Assembly: GCA_018241685.1 (NCBI GenBank)
Contig: JAFEDJ010000028.1
Span: 1 to 50,695 of the forward strand
Direction: 5' to 3'
Source: Pseudomonadota bacterium
GTDB taxonomy: Bacteria; Pseudomonadota; Gammaproteobacteria; Burkholderiales; Rhodocyclaceae
DNA length: 50,695 nt
Every line of letters starts with the position of its first letter. The first letter of the stretch is position 1. Of the stretch, positions 47,659 through 50,695 are shown piece by piece. The position numbers were made by a program, and so were the translations under genes. The notes under the pieces were generated by a model, which was not told where the DNA came from, did no database searches, and saw nothing but the letters and a program-made list of their open reading frames with translations.

Positions 47659-48687
47659 ATGGTCAAGGTTGGTGTGGTTGGTGGGACGGGATATACCGGG
47701 GTTGAGCTGTTGCGCTTGCTTGCGCAGCATCCGGATGTGGAGCTGAAGGCGATCACCTCGCGTGGCGAGGCGGGGATGCCGGTGGCGGATATGTTCCCGA
47801 GCCTTCGCCGCCGGGTTGATCTGCGGTTTGTTGATCCCCAGGCGGCCGACCTGTCGGAGTGTGATGTCGTCTTCTTTGCTACGCCTAATGGGATTGCGAT
47901 GCAGCAGGCCGCGGCCCTTGTTGCTGCGGGTGTGAAGGTCATCGATCTGGCTGCGGACTTCCGTATCTCTGATGTGGCTGAGTGGGAGAAGTGGTACGGG
48001 ATGACGCACGCCTGCCCTGAGCTGGTGGCTGAGGCAGTGTATGGTCTGCCGGAGGTGAATCGCGAGGCTGTCAAGGCTGCGCGGGTGGTGGCCAATCCTG
48101 GTTGTTATCCCACTGCGGTGCAGTTGGGCTTCTTGCCGCTCGTCGAGGCTGGTGTTGTGCAACTGGACGGCTTGGTCGCCGATGCCAAGTCAGGCGTTTC
48201 CGGCGGTGGTCGCAAGGCGGAGACGCATATACTGTTCTCGGAGTCGGCGGACAACTTCCAGGCTTACGGTGTGGCTGGTCATCGGCACCTGCCGGAGATT
48301 CGGCAGGGGTTGTCGCGCTACGCCAAGGCGCCTGTCGGGCTGACTTTCGTTCCGCATCTCACGCCTATGATTCGTGGCATCCATGCGACGCTGTACGCAC
48401 GTCTTACCAACGATGTCGATCTGCAGGAGCTGTTCGAGGCCCGTTTTGCTGGCGAACCGTTTGTCGATGTGATGCCGCGCGGGGCTCATCCTTCCACGCG
48501 TTCCGTGCGCTCCGCCAACATCTGCCGGATTGCGGTTCATCGTCCGCAGGGTGGGGATGTGGTCGTGGTGCTGTCGGTCATCGACAACCTCGTGAAGGGA
48601 GCGGCAGGTCAGGCGGTGCAGAATATGAACATTCTCTTCGGGTTGCCTGAAACTGCAGGGCTCGAGCAGATCCCGGTGATGCCTTGA
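47659..48687 (+). CDS. argC: N-acetyl-gamma-glutamyl-phosphate reductase
   Basis: A 342-residue arginine-pathway enzyme. [24 protein letters not shown] is the NADP-binding start, [16 protein letters not shown] holds the catalytic Cys, and [14 protein letters not shown] and [10 protein letters not shown] (catalytic His) follow. The start is the ATG before the Rossmann fold, with GGGGGCAAGC upstream. The order rplM-rpsI-argC-erpA is conserved in many betaproteobacteria. Confidence 0.95.
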   Translation: MVKVGVVGGTGYTGVELLRLLAQHPDVELKAITSRGEAGMPVADMFPSLRRRVDLRFVDPQAADLSECDVVFFATPNGIAMQQAAALVAAGVKVIDLAADFRISDVAEWEKWYGMTHACPELVAEAVYGLPEVNREAVKAARVVANPGCYPTAVQLGFLPLVEAGVVQLDGLVADAKSGVSGGGRKAETHILFSESADNFQAYGVAGHRHLPEIRQGLSRYAKAPVGLTFVPHLTPMIRGIHATLYARLTNDVDLQELFEARFAGEPFVDVMPRGAHPSTRSVRSANICRIAVHRPQGGDVVVVLSVIDNLVKGAAGQAVQNMNILFGLPETAGLEQIPVMP

Positions 48688-48729
48688 ACTAAAATCGAGT
48701 GTTTTTGTCGACTATTTGATGGTGTTGCC

Positions 48730-48758
48730 TTGACCCGTTGTTAGGTGCTGACCATAAT
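48730..48758 (+). promoter_or_regulatory. erpA promoter
   Basis: TTGACC and CATAAT, 17-bp spacer; five of six consensus bases in each box. Start near 48765, leader about 22 nt. No IscR-type motif is evident. Confidence 0.7.
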
Positions 48759-48786
48759 TCGACGATCGTTTTGAAGGAGTTGTTCC

Positions 48787-49137
48787 ATGGATGCCGTGAC
48801 CGAAATGCCGAGCCCGTTTGTGTTTACCGATAGCGCTGCCAGCAAGGTGAAGGAGTTGATCCTCGAGGAGGGGAATCCGGATCTCAAGTTGCGTGTCTTC
48901 GTGACGGGCGGTGGCTGTTCCGGTTTCCAGTACGGTTTTACCTTCGATGAAATCCGCAACGAAGACGACACCGTTATGGAAAAGGAGGGGGTGATGTTGC
49001 TGATCGACCCCATGAGCTACCAGTATCTGGTAGGGGCGGAGATCGATTATACGGAGGGGCTTGAAGGCTCCCAGTTCGTGATTCGCAACCCCAATGCGAC
49101 GAGTACCTGTGGCTGTGGTTCGTCGTTTTCCGCATGA
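48787..49137 (+). CDS. erpA: Iron-sulfur cluster insertion protein ErpA
   Basis: A 116-residue A-type carrier. The three cluster-binding cysteines are in [15 protein letters not shown] and [34 protein letters not shown] is the typical opening. It passes 4Fe-4S clusters to apoproteins, possibly QueG or ThiC among them in this cell (inference). AAGGAGTTGTTCC precedes the ATG. Confidence 0.95.
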   Translation: MDAVTEMPSPFVFTDSAASKVKELILEEGNPDLKLRVFVTGGGCSGFQYGFTFDEIRNEDDTVMEKEGVMLLIDPMSYQYLVGAEIDYTEGLEGSQFVIRNPNATSTCGCGSSFSA

Positions 49138-49194
49138 TCTGAGTCGTTGACGGGGCGGCTTGTTCCGCCTCGGTTGGCTTTGGTTCTGTAGAAG

Positions 49195-49230
49195 GGCGCC
49201 TGTCGCGTAAGTGGCAGGCGCCATTTCTTT
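49195..49230 (+). terminator. Probable terminator after erpA
   Basis: GGCGCCTGTC (49195-49204) pairs with GGCAGGCGCC (49213-49222) with one G-U; the following ATTTCTTT is only a broken T-run. The rest of the 229-bp gap before tyrS contains a TAGAAT (49273-49278) that may be its -10. Confidence 0.55.
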
Positions 49231-49366
49231 GTGGGCGGGGCGGAATGTCGCATCCCGTTTTTCGGGATGGGCTAGAATTTTGGCTCTCTTTTTTTCGGGG
49301 TAGGGTGCGCTTGTGGCCGTGAGTAGCTTGGCTTGAGTGCTGCTCCGAGGCTGTGCAAGGATAGAT

Positions 49367-50566
49367 ATGACTGACATTACTGCGTCGCTGGAGTTGATCA
49401 AGCGTGGGGCGGATGAGCTTCTGATTGAGGCTGATTTGGTAGAGAAGCTTAAAGCGGGGCGTCCTTTGCGTGTAAAGGCGGGCTTTGACCCCACTGCGCC
49501 GGACTTGCACCTTGGGCACACGGTGCTAATCAACAAGTTGCGCCATTTCCAAGAGCTCGGCCATCAGGTGTTGTTCCTGATTGGTGACTTCACGGGCATG
49601 ATTGGTGATCCTTCAGGCAAGAACACGACCCGGCCGCCGCTCACGCGTGAGCAGGTGTTGGACAATGCTCGGACTTATCAAGATCAGGTGTTCAAGATCC
49701 TTGATCCTGCAAAGACCGAGATTTGCTTCAATTCCAGCTGGATGGAAGCCTTGGGGGCGTCAGGTATGATCCGCCTTGCCGCCCAGCATACTGTGGCGCG
49801 AATGCTGGAGCGGGATGACTTCTCGAAGCGTTATTCGGCTCAGCAGCCGATCGCAATTCATGAGTTCCTCTACCCTCTGTGCCAAGGTTACGACTCCGTG
49901 GCGTTGAAGGCTGATATCGAATTGGGTGGTACGGATCAGCGCTTTAATCTGCTTGTCGGGCGTGAGCTACAGAAGCATCACGGTCAGGCGCCGCAGTGCG
50001 TGCTCACAATGCCGCTCCTTGAAGGGCTGGACGGTGTGAACAAGATGTCGAAATCCCTGGGTAATTACATCGGCATCTATGAGCCGCCCAACGAGATTTT
50101 CGGCAAGGTGATGTCCATCTCCGACGAGTTGATGTGGCGTTACTATGATTTGCTGTCATTCAAGGGCGCTGAGGAAATTAAAGGCTTGCGTGAGGCGATT
50201 GCCGGCGGACGAAACCCGCGCGATGTGAAAGTGATGCTGGCGCAGGAGTTGGTGGCTCGTTTTCATGGGCAGGCTGCCGCTGTGGCCGCCCTGGAGGACT
50301 TTGAAGCGCGCTTTCAGCGGAATGCGATTCCCGATGACATCCCGGAGGTTTCGTTGTCTGGCGGTGTGGAAGGGGTTTCAATTAGTGCGGTCCTGAAACA
50401 GGCTGGTTTGACGGCCAGTACCTCGGAGGCTCTGAGAATGATCGATCAGGGTGGGGTGCGATTGAATGGTGACAAGCTGAGCGAGAGGGGTTTGGTTTTG
50501 AAGGTTGGAGAGGTTGTTGTGCTCCAGGTTGGGAAGAGAAAGTTTGCTCGCGTGAGCGTGGTTTAA
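49367..50566 (+). CDS. tyrS: Tyrosine-tRNA ligase
   Basis: A 399-residue class I synthetase of the longer TyrS branch. The HIGH motif reads HLGH ([21 protein letters not shown]), and KMSKS is present as [24 protein letters not shown]-terminal S4 RNA-binding domain (about 335-399, [19 protein letters not shown]) ends the protein. The start has AAGGATAGAT upstream. The coding sequence has more T- and A-ending codons than genes such as sucC. Confidence 0.96.
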   Translation: MTDITASLELIKRGADELLIEADLVEKLKAGRPLRVKAGFDPTAPDLHLGHTVLINKLRHFQELGHQVLFLIGDFTGMIGDPSGKNTTRPPLTREQVLDNARTYQDQVFKILDPAKTEICFNSSWMEALGASGMIRLAAQHTVARMLERDDFSKRYSAQQPIAIHEFLYPLCQGYDSVALKADIELGGTDQRFNLLVGRELQKHHGQAPQCVLTMPLLEGLDGVNKMSKSLGNYIGIYEPPNEIFGKVMSISDELMWRYYDLLSFKGAEEIKGLREAIAGGRNPRDVKVMLAQELVARFHGQAAAVAALEDFEARFQRNAIPDDIPEVSLSGGVEGVSISAVLKQAGLTASTSEALRMIDQGGVRLNGDKLSERGLVLKVGEVVVLQVGKRKFARVSVV

Positions 50567-50585
50567 ATTATTTTCTCGAATGTTG

Positions 50586-50613
50586 TTGACGGATTTTGAT
50601 AATTCTTTATAAT
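50586..50613 (+). promoter_or_regulatory. rRNA-type (P1-like) promoter at the window edge
   Basis: TTGACG, 16-bp spacer, TATAAT, then a GC-rich discriminator (GCGCAGC), with an AT-rich UP-like stretch before it (50567-50580). This is the layout of stringently controlled rRNA promoters. A short hairpin (GCAGC...GCTGC, 50616-50632) follows. No 16S sequence is reached before the window ends; 50567-50695 contains no gene. Confidence 0.62.
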
Positions 50614-50695
50614 GCGCAGCTCTTTCGCTGCAGCGCGTTACGAAGTAAGCGCTACGGGGTGAGGAGGCAGTGCTGAAGCGGTGGGGTTTGTTTCA

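Overview
The window looks like a GC-rich betaproteobacterial chromosome, probably Rhodocyclales (an Azospira/Azonexus/Thauera-like relative). The assignment rests on gene content and protein style: Coq7, CNP1-like, DUF2889, a zf-CHCC protein after ilvE, proS divergent from rppH, rplM-rpsI, and tyrS followed by what looks like an rRNA promoter. I could not run a similarity search, so genus is not claimed. I see no insertion sequence, prophage, CRISPR array or tRNA gene. Most of the window is housekeeping DNA with a few accessory modules.

Layout. 1-3.8 kb: the 3' end of thiC, a TauE/SafE permease, and an aspartate-use pair (aspA-dctA). 4.0-7.1 kb: a minus-strand operon for a PQQ alcohol dehydrogenase with the lanthanide-type Asp, a periplasmic binding-protein partner and a c-type cytochrome. 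Upstream of it lie a sigma-54-like promoter and GAGACA/TGTCTC dyads. 7.5-15.7 kb: epd, a secreted phosphoesterase, a degS-like protease coupled to an MFS exporter, a NIF3 protein, a short FimV and a DUF2889 protein. 16-18.8 kb: sucC-sucD-terC. 18.9-23.7 kb: a signalling island of PP2C phosphatase, tandem FHA protein, cyclic-nucleotide phosphodiesterase-like MBL protein and a GAF-fused GspE/PilB-type ATPase, with no pilus or secretion genes beside it. 23.7-28.4 kb: amiC-tsaE, head to head with queG, then a FeeM-like acyltransferase and murI. 28.4-35.6 kb: a PduO-type cobalamin adenosyltransferase, alaS, a membrane diguanylate cyclase and an AlgC-type mutase. 35.8-43.7 kb: yheT, an NTF2-like protein, a zinc ribbon, ilvE, nudJ, a predicted Cys-His-Asp exported protein, mnmA, a lytic transglycosylase, proS and rppH. 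43.9-50.7 kb: a CBS protein, a CNP1-like lipoprotein, coq7, an OsmC protein, a candidate small RNA, rplM-rpsI, argC, erpA, tyrS and an rRNA-type promoter at the edge.

The strongest candidates for something undescribed are: (a) an about 103-nt small RNA at 46501-46603 with its own promoter, three stem-loops and repeated CCUCC (anti-Shine-Dalgarno-like) motifs; (b) the PP2C/FHA/phosphodiesterase/GAF-GspE island; (c) the quinoprotein operon with an unusual metal-ligand set (Asp where family members have Glu, plus the lanthanide Asp) and a predicted sigma-54 control region; (d) a small exported protein with an apparent Cys-His-Asp triad next to mnmA.
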